Source: Penelope pileata
Taxonomy: Eukaryota > Chordata > Aves > Galliformes > Cracidae
Reading direction: 5' to 3'
DNA length: 64,000 nt
NCBI GenBank assembly: GCA_013396635.1
Contig: WBMW01005741.1
Location: forward strand, 500,039 to 564,038
Shown here: piece by piece, positions 13,061 through 23,297 of the stretch
How positions within the stretch are numbered: position 1 is the first letter of the stretch
How the letters are laid out: the number at the start of each line of letters is the position of its first letter
Translations under genes and position numbers: made by a program
The notes under the pieces: model-generated
Told to the model about the DNA's origin: nothing
Database searches by the model: none
What the model saw: only the letters and a program-made list of their open reading frames with translations

Positions 13061-13141
13061 CTACTAGGGGGTTTGGGGTACAAACATGAGCCTAAGTTTT
13101 ATGAGTCATTATGCCAGCACAATTGTTTTTTAATGGAGATG
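13061..13141 (+). CDS. Probable exon (27 codons), unrecognised gene
   Basis: It follows one of the best acceptors in the region (TTGCTTGCTATCGCTTTTCTCCGTTCAG, in part) and reads in phase 0 as LLGGLGYKHEPKFYESLC, then QHNCFLMEM. Two donors are possible, both in phase 0: GAGATG|GTGGAA (end 13141) or AGACCT|GTAATA (end 13153). The frame stays open a further dozen codons before TAG. It would join the 12813 exon upstream and the 13548 exon downstream without breaking the frame. Confidence 0.4.
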
Positions 13142-13547
13142 GTGGAAAGACCTGTAATAACACATTCAAAATGCACTTTCTGCAAATAGTATGCAACACT
13201 GACTTAAAATTTGCCATGTCTACAAACATCCCTGCCAGTAAACTGATTTGTGAGATAGCTCATGGAAACACAGCAGAAAAGGGGAGTGAACTCAGCAGAA
13301 AGGAATTAATTAAAAATTGGAAGGAAGATTTGTGGGTCATTCCTCAGGACCTGCTAACAGATTTAAAGCAGCTTAGCAGCAAGCTGATTTGGGGGCACGG
13401 TTTCACAACCCCAAGCTGTGCTGTGCAAAGGTGTCTTTGCTTGCACGGCTGGGGGTGGCATGGGAATCTCTCCAGGTATCCCCTGCATGACTTACAGGCA
13501 GAGATGGTATCATGCTTCTGACCACAGCAGCTTTCCTGGTCATCTAG

Positions 13548-13644
13548 GTACTGCCAGAGGCACAGTGTCTGAGTGTGATTCAAGTATTGGAAAACAGAAA
13601 TAAAGCTACCAAGCTGTCTGCCTTTCTTCTCTCCTCTGTAGGCT
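13548..13644 (+). CDS. Tentative exon, unrecognised gene
   Basis: After CAGCAGCTTTCCTGGTCATCTAG a phase-0 frame is open for 49 codons, beginning VLPEAQCLSVIQVLENR and NKATKLSAFLLSSVG. Two donors leave one spare base: GGCT|GTAGGG (end 13644) or TTGG|GTGATT (end 13674). A very strong pyrimidine tract and AG lie inside it at about 13640, which could instead be the acceptor of a different exon. The fit to the neighbours in phase and composition is the main support. Confidence 0.3.
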
Positions 13645-13694
13645 GTAGGGGAAAGAGCTTGATTAGTTTATTGGGTGATTTGTTTGTTTAGACT

Positions 13695-13710
13695 TGTGTG
13701 TGTGTGTGTG
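13695..13710. repeat. Short (TG)8 microsatellite
   Basis: Eight TG dinucleotides in a row, inside a proposed intron. It is short but may vary in length between individuals. Confidence 0.85.
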
Positions 13711-14582
13711 CTAATGAGTGGGCTTGTGGATGCATTGTGTTTTGCTCCCACGTGGGTGGGTGCAGAAAGCTTATGGCTGGAGGGCTGTGCCGGGGAGCTG
13801 AGCTCTCTGGGAATCAGGCAGGAGCTGCCGCGATTGTTCTCACTATTCCTGGGAGCAAGGCAACTCATCCCAAGCCCATGGAAGTCCTGTCTCCAGCATA
13901 CACAGACCGGATCCTCTGAGTCAACCATCTGCTCGCTCCTGCACAGCGTCACTGCTGTAGGGTTATGCAGGAAGTTGAATTTCCGCAGCAACTCCAACAA
14001 AACCGTGGCCGGTGCACAGTACTGGGGCAGAGACCTGGAAGGTGACTCTGTCTTCACTGGTGGCCCGTACAAATGAGGGAGCAGCAGGGTGATGTTCTCA
14101 CAGTAATCTGTGTTGCTAGGGAGACCGGAGACTGTGTTTTGTCAACTGAAGCCTTTCCAGGACGTCTGGCTTCTTCACCAGATATTAGCTGCAATAATCA
14201 GTCAGGAATGCCTGGATCACTGTGCTGAGACCTGTGTCTGATAGGATAGGACACCATCTTCTGGCAGGATGCAACTGGAAGGGGGAGTGTTTAGTGATGT
14301 GGATACCTGAAAATCACACAGCAGTGTGGAATCCACCAGGACAGCAAAGATACAGGCGGACGTAACAGTGGTGCTGACATCCTCAGTGGCAGGTGGTGCT
14401 ATGGAAATGCATAAGTGCTTTGCAGTGTTTGCCTTCTTTTTGTAAGCATCAATTTGTTTGCCACTTGCGTGCATTATCCTGCCTGCCACAGCTCTTTCTT
14501 CAAAGATTCCTTTAATAGAGGCATGGTGTGTAGAACCTCATAAATAAAAAAATACCACTCTGAGCCTATGGAGGCATTACCA

Positions 14583-14638
14583 CAGTGCAGCTGTTCCTGC
14601 AATGCAGCCCCAAACTATTCTGGAACCTGTGTGTATTA
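14583..14638 (+). repeat. 56-bp unit shared with 55705-55760, abutting mariner copy 1
   Basis: This stretch ends exactly at the TA that begins mariner copy 1 and aligns without gaps to 55705-55760, the flank of mariner copy 3, with about 7 mismatches in 56 (about 87% by eye). The shared core includes TTCCTGCAATGCAGCCCC. The similarity fades further upstream, and the downstream flanks of the two mariners are not alike. It is therefore either part of another dispersed repeat or an extension of the mobile unit. I do not recognise the family. Confidence 0.75.
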
Positions 14639-15190
14639 TGAAGCCTGCTCCAAAAGTAATGCCTCCTATTTTATGATGTTGGCCCATGACATCAGAGGCG
14701 GATGTTGTTGGGATGGCAGCAGAGGCGGAACCTCCTCACCAATATTCCGTCACAATCTGTTGCCGTGTGATAGCTGGCAGCAGAGGGGCACTCTGACACA
14801 ATGGCGTCTGACGTGGGAGTGCAGATGGAGCAAAGGTGTGGAACTGAATTCCCCCATGAGGAAAAAATGGCACCCGCTGACCTTCATTGACGCTTGCTGA
14901 ACATTTCCGGAGACCAAACAGTGGCTGTGAGCACAGTGAGGTGGTGGTGGTGCATTTCAGCAGTGGTGACAGTGACAGTGGGGCACCTCCGCTGGTGCAG
15001 ATTTTGACGAGCGTGGCATGCAGGCTCTTGTTCATCGCTGGCAAAAATGCACAGGTAATGGTGGTGCCTATGTTGAAAAAGAGTGTTTTGTAGCTCAGAA
15101 TTGGCTCTATCAAACATTGTTATTGTGCTCGTTGTATCTGTTATAGTTTCCATGGAAAGAAATGAGGCATTACTTTCAGAGCAACCTATG
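14639..15190 (+). mobile_element. Internally deleted mariner copy 1 (Galluhop-like)
   Basis: The ends are imperfect inverted repeats (CTCCAAAAGTAATGCCTCC at the left; GAGGCATTACTTTCAGAGC at the right) flanked by TA, the mariner target site. Inside, an ATG at 14801 opens a frame reading MASDVGVQMEQRCGTEFPH that stops after 29 codons. Shifted frames continue with pieces resembling a mariner transposase N-terminus (helix-turn-helix region, then FSSGDSDSG) and jump straight to C-terminal sequence. It is about 550 bp, against roughly 1.2-1.3 kb for full mariners. It carries no DDD catalytic domain and is non-autonomous. Family name is from memory of chicken repeats. Confidence 0.9.
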
Positions 15191-15238
15191 TACTTAGATT
15201 CACTTATCTAAACAGACAGCTCTTCTTCCCTGGATTTA

Positions 15239-15241
<3 letters not shown>

Positions 15242-15278
<37 letters not shown>
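15242..15278. repeat. (AC)n microsatellite
   Basis: About 18 uninterrupted AC units beginning about 50 bases past the end of mariner copy 1, followed by a purine-rich A/G stretch to about 15357. Likely polymorphic. Confidence 0.97.
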
Positions 15279-15281
<3 letters not shown>

Positions 15282-16830
15282 CCAGTGCATTTTCATTAAA
15301 AAGAAGAAGAAAGAAAAGAATGAAAAAAAAAAAACCGAGGAAAAAAGGATTAAAAAGGGATTTTTCCCAACTAAGATCATGAACACATGAAATGCCATAA
15401 TGGAATTCCAGATAAAAACATGGATCTAAGTCTGCAAGAGAAGATTAATAAAGTTCAGGTAAACAAAAATAATCATGTAAAAATATCTTTCCAGAATGAT
15501 ATGCTTCTTTTAAAAAAAGCTTCCAAACCCATCACTCACTAAAAGCGTAGGAAATTCAAAGCGAGTGTGAAGATATGAGAAACTCTAATAGCGGTAAATA
15601 CAGAATTGCACTGTGAAGCAACCTTACATCTGACTCCAGCAATGATTTGAGAAAAATCAGACATTCTGAGACTAACCTTGTCCATCCATTACCCACAGTG
15701 TCATCAGATCAATGGCCACAAAACTAGAATGCTTTATTCTCCATCGCTCTGAGGTTGTGCTGACTCTGGCCCTTCTTTACAGCCATGCACACTCTACAGA
15801 AAAACACATATTTCACAAATTCCTCACCAGACAAATAGCTCATTGAAACCATCAGTCTGCACTTGTCATTCTGATTCTATTTACCCCAATTAAAAAAAGA
15901 ACGGCAAAACACAGTGGAGATGAATCTCAGAGAAGCAGAGCCTGATGCCTTGGGAAGTGCTGGGCAGGGCAGTGATTCTCACTTTCATGATGCAAGGAGC
16001 TGTGTGCCAGCACAGATACCCACTCAGGTCCCCTAAAATGGGCGAGGTGGACTTCCCAGCCCTGTTCAGCTCCTAGCAGCTTCCCCACTGCTGAGCTGGT
16101 GCTGTGCTTCTCCCTCTCTGCCCAGCATTGCAATGTGCTTTGTAACGGAGGGATTTTGCCATTTTGCAGTGGAAAGGATCTTTAAAGAAGGCACAGGTGC
16201 TGCTTTGGAACTTCTCTCTGTTACCAGATGGCTATGAAGAAACTTTTGAATTCATGGCTATCAGGACCATAGCACTTTTACACATTTGTTATGTCTGGAC
16301 TTAACTTTCAGCTATGCACCATTTTTACTGGCATTCTTAATGCCCTGCTAATTGGGGAATAGCGGGGTGTGCTTAACTGTGGAGCAGCAGGGGGGACGGC
16401 CAGGAGCTGGGAATACGGGCTCTGAGGTATCCAGAGAATACCTTGGGGTCAGAGGGAGCTGGTGGCTCCTAGCAAACAGCTGTGTCATGGTGTTGTATAT
16501 AATAGAGACATCCCCACTACAGACCCAAGCCAGCTCTGCAGGTGTCAGTGAGTAGCAGGAAACAGGGAGCGCAGTCCAACTTTGCACTCGATACCTACCA
16601 CTGTGGCTGGATGCAAAAGACACAAAGCAGTACTTCTTGGAGACTTGGAGCAAAACAGAACCCGAGTATCTATTGGTTTAAACAAACCTCAGCCAAAAGA
16701 AGGCTGCAGGCATGATAGCACTAGACTAGACGTTGCTGTGAACAACATTTCATACAAAAAAAAAAAGCTGTTCTAGTATCACTGTTTTTCTGACTGGGTC
16801 TGATGATGGCACTGGTTGTTTTCTTCACAG

Positions 16831-16899
16831 TTCACAGGAAGAGCCGTCAAAAAATAGTCATCTTTTCCCTCCTCTCTGTTGAATGGCTCTATAACCTTG
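16831..16899 (+). CDS. Tentative exon, unrecognised gene
   Basis: A consensus-like acceptor (GGTTGTTTTCTTCACAG) is followed by a frame open in phase 1: HRKSRQKIVIFSLLSVEW then LYNL, to a donor CCTTG|GTGTGA that again leaves one base. The spare G plus the AG at the start of the 18789 exon would give glutamate, continuing as MQVSIEEIL. A second AG nine bases inside (TTCACAG) could shift the start. The 43-bp candidate at 17227 competes with this exon because the two cannot both fit the phase. Confidence 0.33.
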
Positions 16900-17498
16900 G
16901 TGTGAATTTATAGTCTGTCATTGCCTTTTGAGATGCCATATGTGCAAGAGAATGAGAGGGAAGGAAACACTTTGTTTCTGAAAATGATGCCGTGCTTAGT
17001 GCTATTACAGTGCTGTGGACAACGTGTATCATTTAAAACAGCAAGAAGAGGTCTTGGGTGAAGGAAGACCCTATGGCAAGCACAAATGTCTCCCGTCCTT
17101 GGGGGCAAAGAAAAAAAAAAAACAGCACAAAACCCCCTGCTACTTAATGTAATTTAATTCATTCCAAGAGGGAGAAAGTTCTCAATTGTTTTTAATTATT
17201 TCCCATGGATAAATCTTCTCTGACAGGAAAGATTCAGCAGTACCCAGTGAAGGGCAACTCTTTCTAAAGGTAGGAACTCAGTGCAAGCTTACTTTCAGCC
17301 TGCGGGTGACTGTCTAACCAGGAGATTTATGGAGAAACTCCCATCACACCTGTATTTTTTGAGTCCTTCACCTTGCTTGACCCTACTGATTTGGTGTCAG
17401 TTTGTGGATTTTGCTAGTCCTACCTTCTCCAGCTCAGAAAACAAAGTCCAAAAGAAACTGCAAATACCTCTGCCTCTGCTTTTGCTGTTCTTCTAGCT

Positions 17499-17533
17499 AT
17501 TAAATATTATTATTATTGTTATTAATAATATTA
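17499..17533. repeat. AT-rich (ATT)n-like low-complexity tract
   Basis: An imperfect run of ATT/TAT units, TATTATTATTATTGTTATTA followed by ATAATATTAA, within a proposed intron. Confidence 0.8.
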
Positions 17534-18788
17534 AAAGAGAAGCCTCTTAGAACCTCCAAACACAAAAGAAAAATACAAGTTTCTTGACCTGTGAGGTCTA
17601 GGATTTATTTGCAGGCATCATTTGGACAAATGACCCGTGGCAAAATAGCTTAGCCTTCACAGCCGCTGGAGCCAAATTGGGCCTCTGAGATCCACTCCCT
17701 TGTGCGTGCAAATCACATTGCATGAGGCAGCATCTAGTTGTGTGTGCTTGGGTGTGTGTGCTGTTGATGTACTTCCTATCCCCCTCAAGTCCTTTAAAGT
17801 GGAAGCAGTGGCAATGGCAGCACAGACTGATGGTTATGTGCCAGGCTATGTGGAGGTGCAAGAAAACTTCTTTTCAGCCATTAACAAATTCACTTATCTG
17901 TATGTCCTATTAGGAAAAGGCTAAGGGCCACGTGGAGATATCTGGGAAGTTAACTTTTGGTTGTGGTGGGAGCACTCGTGACATGTTGACAACTTCTGGT
18001 CCAAGCAGTCAAGCAAGCTGTTTCAACCAGAAGCTGTTTTAACCAGACACAGGTCCTGAACTACAGGATAGATGCTGCCTCCCATGCTCCTTGATCCAGG
18101 AGCTCTGACCTGACTCAACGCTATGTTTGTGGTACTTGTGGCCAAGTTGCAGATCCCTGTTGAGGGACAGGGAGGATGAGCTCTAACTCTGTACTATGGT
18201 GATGCCAACCATTTTGGATTATCTTATTTGTTCTCTATACATCTTACAGCTGTAGCAGTTGTGGTACAACATACACACAGCATTAGGTGATCAGACCCAT
18301 ATTGTAGAGTGTAAAGGCTGCTTCTGGTACCCAAGTCATGATTTATGGATAGGCCATTTTTTCTGTAGTTGTTACACTATTGTGTATGTGTAGAGAGAAC
18401 GCACACACATACGTACACAAAAAATACCATGACAGGATGGTAAATGTCTAATGGAAAATAGTACTAATCCCTAAGGGTAGCAATAATATCTAGTTCCTGT
18501 CATAGTTTGATGAAAGTCATTGGTTAGTTAGCAGTATTTTAGCTCGATATTAAAATTAGAGCTTTACCAGTTTAAATGCAGCTTCAAAAGAACATGTATT
18601 TGAAGAATCTGAATGTTGATAGAAATAGTCGAGTTATTATGACTCTTTTTTAGAGTCTTGGCAAGAAAGAACTGGTCAGTTATGACATTACTACTAATTG
18701 TAGTACTGTTAACCACAATACAATTGTGATGGTTTTCAATTTTTTATTATTGCTTTATTTTTTTCTTTTTCTAATTTTCCCTCAAAAG

Positions 18789-18871
18789 AGATGCAAGTCT
18801 CTATAGAAGAGATTCTATCTAACCTACCAGTTCAGGGGTTGCTTTTAGATACTTTTCACAGAGCCTTAGAA
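18789..18871 (+). CDS. Probable exon (27 codons plus 2 bases), unrecognised gene
   Basis: A long pyrimidine-rich tract (about 18745-18782) leads to AAAAG|AG|ATG. From the ATG the frame reads MQVSIEEILSNLPVQG then LLLDTFHRALE and reaches a donor GAA|GTAGTT, phase 0. A second possible donor, GGA|GTACAT, lies 12 bases on in the same phase. Because two AGs sit in tandem, the exon can start at 18789 (phase 1) or 18791 (phase 0), so it can join an upstream exon of either phase. The next exon at 23165 starts in phase 0. The intron between them is about 4.3 kb and holds mariner copy 2. Confidence 0.5.
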
Positions 18872-21416
18872 GTAGTTCCTGGAGTACATGCTCCAAGCCA
18901 CTAGGATAAAATACAAGAGAACTCCAGGAAGAGTCGCCCATGCCCACGTGTAAACATAAATATGTTTTGTATTGTGCTCAGCACAGTGGGAAGCTAGTCC
19001 CAGTCTAGGGCTTTGAGGTGTTATCACAAAAGCAGTAACAAATAAACAAGTTAAAATAAGACGCAGAGAAAAAAGAAGCAGACACGTGAACAGCAGGAGC
19101 ACAAAATAACAGCAAGATGGTTAATTAATGAACAGCTCAAAGAGCAAGCAGTTCATCCCCTCTTCCAGGCTATTAGAAAATGACATCATCAGTGGCAGAT
19201 CATGTCTTCAGGGTGCTCTTTTGTGAGATCATCCCCTGTGCTGGCTATTGACTAATGACTTTTATTTAAATATACATAGATAGCAAGGCACAGAACTCCA
19301 TTTTAATGGCTGCCTGCATAAGTCTAATCAATCCATCTGGCAAAACAATAAATTCACATAACCAAATTTGAACCAAACAGGCCTGAGAAGGAGTCAATGC
19401 CTGCATGAGCTGCGTTTGCAACCATGGCTGCTAGCTGGGCAATGCCAGTTGTTTACAGGAGTGCAATGTAGTTCCCTGCTGTGGCTAAACCTGTGATTCC
19501 TACTCAGCAGGACTAGATATGCCTTTGCAGTAGTTTTTCACATGTCTTCAAGGAAACAAAAATGCCTTGTTAATTGTAGGTGTGGGCTGAATTCTTCCCA
19601 CTGGGCTGGAAGAAGCAGGAGCCCTTTCGGCATCGAAGGAAGCAAGATACTAAGTCTCATCCCTATCCAGCGCTCTGTCTAGGGCATGGGGCAAAGCAGC
19701 CAGCCCAGCAGCCCTTGGTCTACAAAAGGCCTGGCAGGATCAGTCAGTTTAGGGGGACTGCAGTGTTTAGACTTTATGTTAAGGAGGTGGGATGAGCCAG
19801 CCTATCTTGTCAGGAATGCAGACAGCTACAGAAGCACAAAGGGTCCCACTTACAGCAGCTGTGTCAGACACTTTCAAAAATGCTTACAGGCTAGATTCTA
19901 AAAATGAGCTAGAGAAACAAAAGGGGAAGACATGAAGTCCTGGCTTTTAGGTGCCAGACTTGTAGTGGAAGCGAGGCATTTTGTCTGTGCTGTGTGTGGA
20001 GCGAATCAGGTGTCTCAACAGAGCTAACCTGCAGCTTTCTACCACCCTCCCTGGAGAAAGAAGGCAGTCATCTCCCAGAGGTAGTGTCTGAGGCGGGAAA
20101 CTCCGCTTGCTGAGCCACGTGAGGAATGTGTGAGCCTTGAGTAAGAAGTGCCAATCAGAACCACTACTTACAGAGGTGTGTGTGTATGTAGAAGTACAGT
20201 GAAGACCACGAAGTGCTCACCCCGAGGTGGTGGGGGCAGCCCCTGTGTTGCAGCAGGCCTCACCAGCCAGGCCTTGCCAGCTGGAGGGAAGCTATTTTTA
20301 GTGCATCACACTATTGCAGGCAGTAGCTGCTGTTGCAGTCCTGTGGAAGAGAAATGGTGGAGCCTGCAGACCAGTGCTGTAGCCTGAGCTGTGTGTATTG
20401 ATTGAGGAAGCAGGCTTCTTCCATGTATTCACAGAGGCTGGTTTAGCCTGAGCTGGGACTCAGAGACTGTGTCTTTCTTTCTCTCTCTGGTTATGATTTA
20501 TGACTTCAATCCAATTTATGGCCATTTACAAGAATGCTGAACTGGCTGTAAATCAGTAAAAGACCATAAAATACTCATGAGAGCTGCTGAAATCCATCTG
20601 GGTGAGCTTCCTTCCCTCCCAAGAGCAGCCAGCTGAGGGCAGGAAGATGTAGGCCTCCCATCAAGCCCACTAGCAGTGACAGGGGGTGGGAATGCAATGA
20701 AGTGCTTGGCTAGAGGAAAGGGGGAAGGCAAAGGAGGCTTGTTTTGAGGGCATACAGATGAGCTGTTGCCTGAGGAGTACTGTGGTAATAGCGGCAGCTC
20801 TGCAGGGCTTTCTCAGAGGAGCTTCACTCAGGAGCAAGGTTTACGTGGAATCCATGGCCTCCAGTGGAATATGTGATTCTCTTACAATACTCAGTGTTTC
20901 ATTGAGTCGCTGTGTTTTGTGGGCAGCACGGAGATAAACTTCCTGGCCATTTTTATTTTTACCAGTTACTCCAATGACATATTTGTGTAGCATATTGGTT
21001 TGGATGAGACATGTTAAAATCATGGTTTGCGTGCATTTTTTGTTTAAGTAAATCTTTAGTTGCCTATCTTGCTCCTCAGCAAAGTGTTTACTCAGAGTGT
21101 AAAGAAACCCTCTAAGCAAGGGGCTTAATTATGCCAAATTGCATACTTACCACAGCCACAGAAGGTGGTACAGTGTGTTAAAATCAACTGGGGTATATCT
21201 ATTGGGATTCAAATCCCCTCTTTGCCTTGATTGTGATGCAGACTTTCTCCCTTAAACCCAAAAAATGCCTTAATTGCCAGGTAGCAGGTGACCATGTATG
21301 TAAGTGCATAGGGAGAAGTTTCATTTGCTGCATAAATGCATCCCAGTATTGACAAACACTTTGTTTTACACATGCAAAGTGGAATACAAATCTTTCTTCC
21401 TCTTTACCCCTATGTA

Positions 21417-21971
21417 TGATGGATGCTCTGAAAGTAACACCTCCTAATTTTATTATGTTGGCCCATGACATCAGAGGCGGATGGTGGTGGGACAGCAGTA
21501 GAGGCGGAACCTTCCCACCGATATTCTGTCACAATCTGTTGCCATGTGACAGGTGGCAGCAGAGGGGCACTCTGACACAATGGCGTCTGACGTGGGAGTG
21601 CAGATGGAGCAAAGGTGTGGAACTGAATTCCCCCATGAGGAAAAAATGGCACCCGCTGACCTTCATTGATGCTTGCTGAACATTTCTGGAGACCAAACAG
21701 TGGCTGTGAGCACAGTGAGGTGGTGGTGGTGCGTTTCAGCAGTGGTGACAGCAACAGTGGGGCACCTCTGTTGGCACAGATTTTGATGAGCGTGGCGTGC
21801 AGGCACTTGTTCATCGCTGGCAAAAATGCACAGGTAATGGTGGTGCCTATGTTGAAAAAGAGTGTTTTGTAGCTGCGAACTTGCTCTGTCAAACAGTGTT
21901 ATTGTGCTCTTTGTATCTGTTATAGTTTCCATGGAAAGAAATAGGAGGCATTACTTTTCGAGCAACCGATA
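21417..21971 (+). mobile_element. Internally deleted mariner copy 2 (Galluhop-like)
   Basis: Same structure and same internal deletion as copy 1, to which it is roughly 94-95% identical by eye; many differences are at CpG sites. It has TA flanks, inverted ends (left GCTCTGAAAGTAACACCTCC; right AGGCATTACTTTTCGAGC), an ATG at 21580 and a 29-codon frame beginning MASDVGVQMEQRCGTEFPH. A shifted frame carries RFSSGDSNSG. Its 5' flank does not contain the 56-bp unit found beside copies 1 and 3. It is non-autonomous and lies in a proposed intron. Confidence 0.9.
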
Positions 21972-23164
21972 TAACATGAGGATCAAGCAGCAGTGGAGCA
22001 CCAGGCTAGAAGGTAATGCTGGGGTCAGTAAGTCTAGTTCTGCTCTTGATCTCTGCCAGCAAGGGTACTGTGGAATAGGATCAGTACTGATGACTGAGGT
22101 GTCCAAAAGCATACCTAGAACTCTCTCTCTGTAACTGAGCCCTTCCCAATATCCAGTGTGTGGTAACTTTCAGTTCTCTAACACAAGTGATGGAAAGCCA
22201 GAAACTTGAGCATGCCAGAAGGAGACTAAACGCTCCAGACTTCTCTGCTCTGAATCACAAAGCAAGGAATCCTATTGTAGAATCCTCTGCCACCCAGGTG
22301 GGAATACCAGATTCTTGGGTGGAGCTGTGATCTGCTTTTTTTCCCCTGGTGTTTCTTGTTGAGGACTAGGCTCACTGCCTAGGCAGTGAGATCTAGAAGT
22401 GTGCAGTCTCGCTCCTCCTGAGTAGTGGGGTTTAAGCTGTTAGGTTTCTCTGAGTACTCTTAGCATGGTAGCCAGCTGTGACAGGTTCATTTCTTCCTGT
22501 TTGTCACACTGGAAGATAATAGATTAAGAGTGGTAAAGATACTCTGTTGCTCTCAAACGTGGAGGAGAAATACAGAAAGCACTCAAATTGCTCAGTGGGA
22601 AAAGACTTGTATATTTATCACCCACCCTCCTGGAATTTCTCATACTGTGGCCCCTGTATGACAAAGATCCCTGAATCAGGGGACTGTCTGACATGACATG
22701 CTTGATGTCAAGGGCTAAGATAGAAAACCCCAGTGCTCTACATACAAGCCAATGGGGTTGCTCTGTGGTAATTTCTGCCTCTAGTCCTCGGTGTTGTGTT
22801 TGAATAACAGCTCGGAAAAGGATTGACTTAACACCCTGCAAGGAAGCCTCTCATGAGCCTTGGCACATTGTCCCAGGAGGTAATTACCCTTGCTGTTAAA
22901 TGTTGCTAGTCCAAGTCTGCCCAGCTGCAGATCTGTGGTTGTCTTGCTGATTGTACATGTGCCAAAGCAGCACTGTGCTTCACCTCTAAGCCAGTAGTTT
23001 GGATTAGGCTGGTTCAGGAAGCCACTCACCTCTGGGATACTGCTGCATTTTGCCAAGAGCAATGAACCCTGGCCAGTGCTGTGTGTCTCTTTTCTTTCTT
23101 GTGTGCAATGCCTTGGGGAGAGATAAGCGATTGTGCTGTCTATGCACTGCCTGTGACCCTGTAG

Positions 23165-23297
23165 TGCCCTGAGAATGAAATCCAGGCTCTGCTCTACTTC
23201 ACATTCAAAACAACAGCAGAAAATAGCTTCCACTTTCTTCGTTTCTGTGGGCTCAGCCTCATGGACAATGATAATGAGAAAACTCTACGGCTGAATG
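23165..23297 (+). CDS. Exon (44 codons plus 1 base), unrecognised gene
   Basis: This is the most convincing exon by composition. An acceptor (CACTGCCTGTGACCCTGTAG) directly follows an in-frame stop, then phase 0 reads CPENEIQALLYFTFK, TTAENSFHFLRFCGLSLM and DNDNEKTLRLN to a strong donor, AATG|GTGAGT. The hydrophobic pattern suggests two amphipathic helices with a short acidic loop, as in ARM/HEAT-type proteins; that is inference. The single spare G plus AG of the next exon encodes glutamate. No stop occurs in the chosen frame. The minus strand also has an open frame here, but it has no supporting splice pattern. Confidence 0.68.

Noticed and set aside
13111..13521. 136-codon open frame, including KLICEIAHGNTAEKG
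   Set aside because: As an exon it would need phase 2 on both sides, with a weak acceptor. It overlaps the better-supported reading from 13061.
15713..15870. Strong acceptor (CTGGCCCTTCTTTACAG) followed by a 35-codon open frame
   Set aside because: No donor with acceptable sequence before the stop, and no phase partner.
16228..16287. 60-bp candidate exon after a strong acceptor, reading GYEETFEFMAIRTIALLHI
   Set aside because: The only usable donors (TTT|GTTATG or TAT|GTCTGG) are poor. The phase would fit, but the site quality does not support a call.
17227..17269. 43-bp candidate exon (KDSAVPSEGQLFLK) with good acceptor and donor AAAG|GTAGGA
   Set aside because: It must start in phase 2, which no trusted upstream exon supplies, and it competes with the 16831 exon. 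It could join an 18791 start, so it remains the main alternative.
20841..21119. 92-codon minus-strand frame with lysine-rich, protein-like make-up
   Set aside because: No recognisable family, no matching splice sites at either end. It could be an old processed pseudogene but nothing shows it.
21410..21892. 160-codon minus-strand frame, and similar ones at 14736-15113 and 55872-56243
   Set aside because: Antisense frames of the mariner copies; they recur because the copies are repeats.
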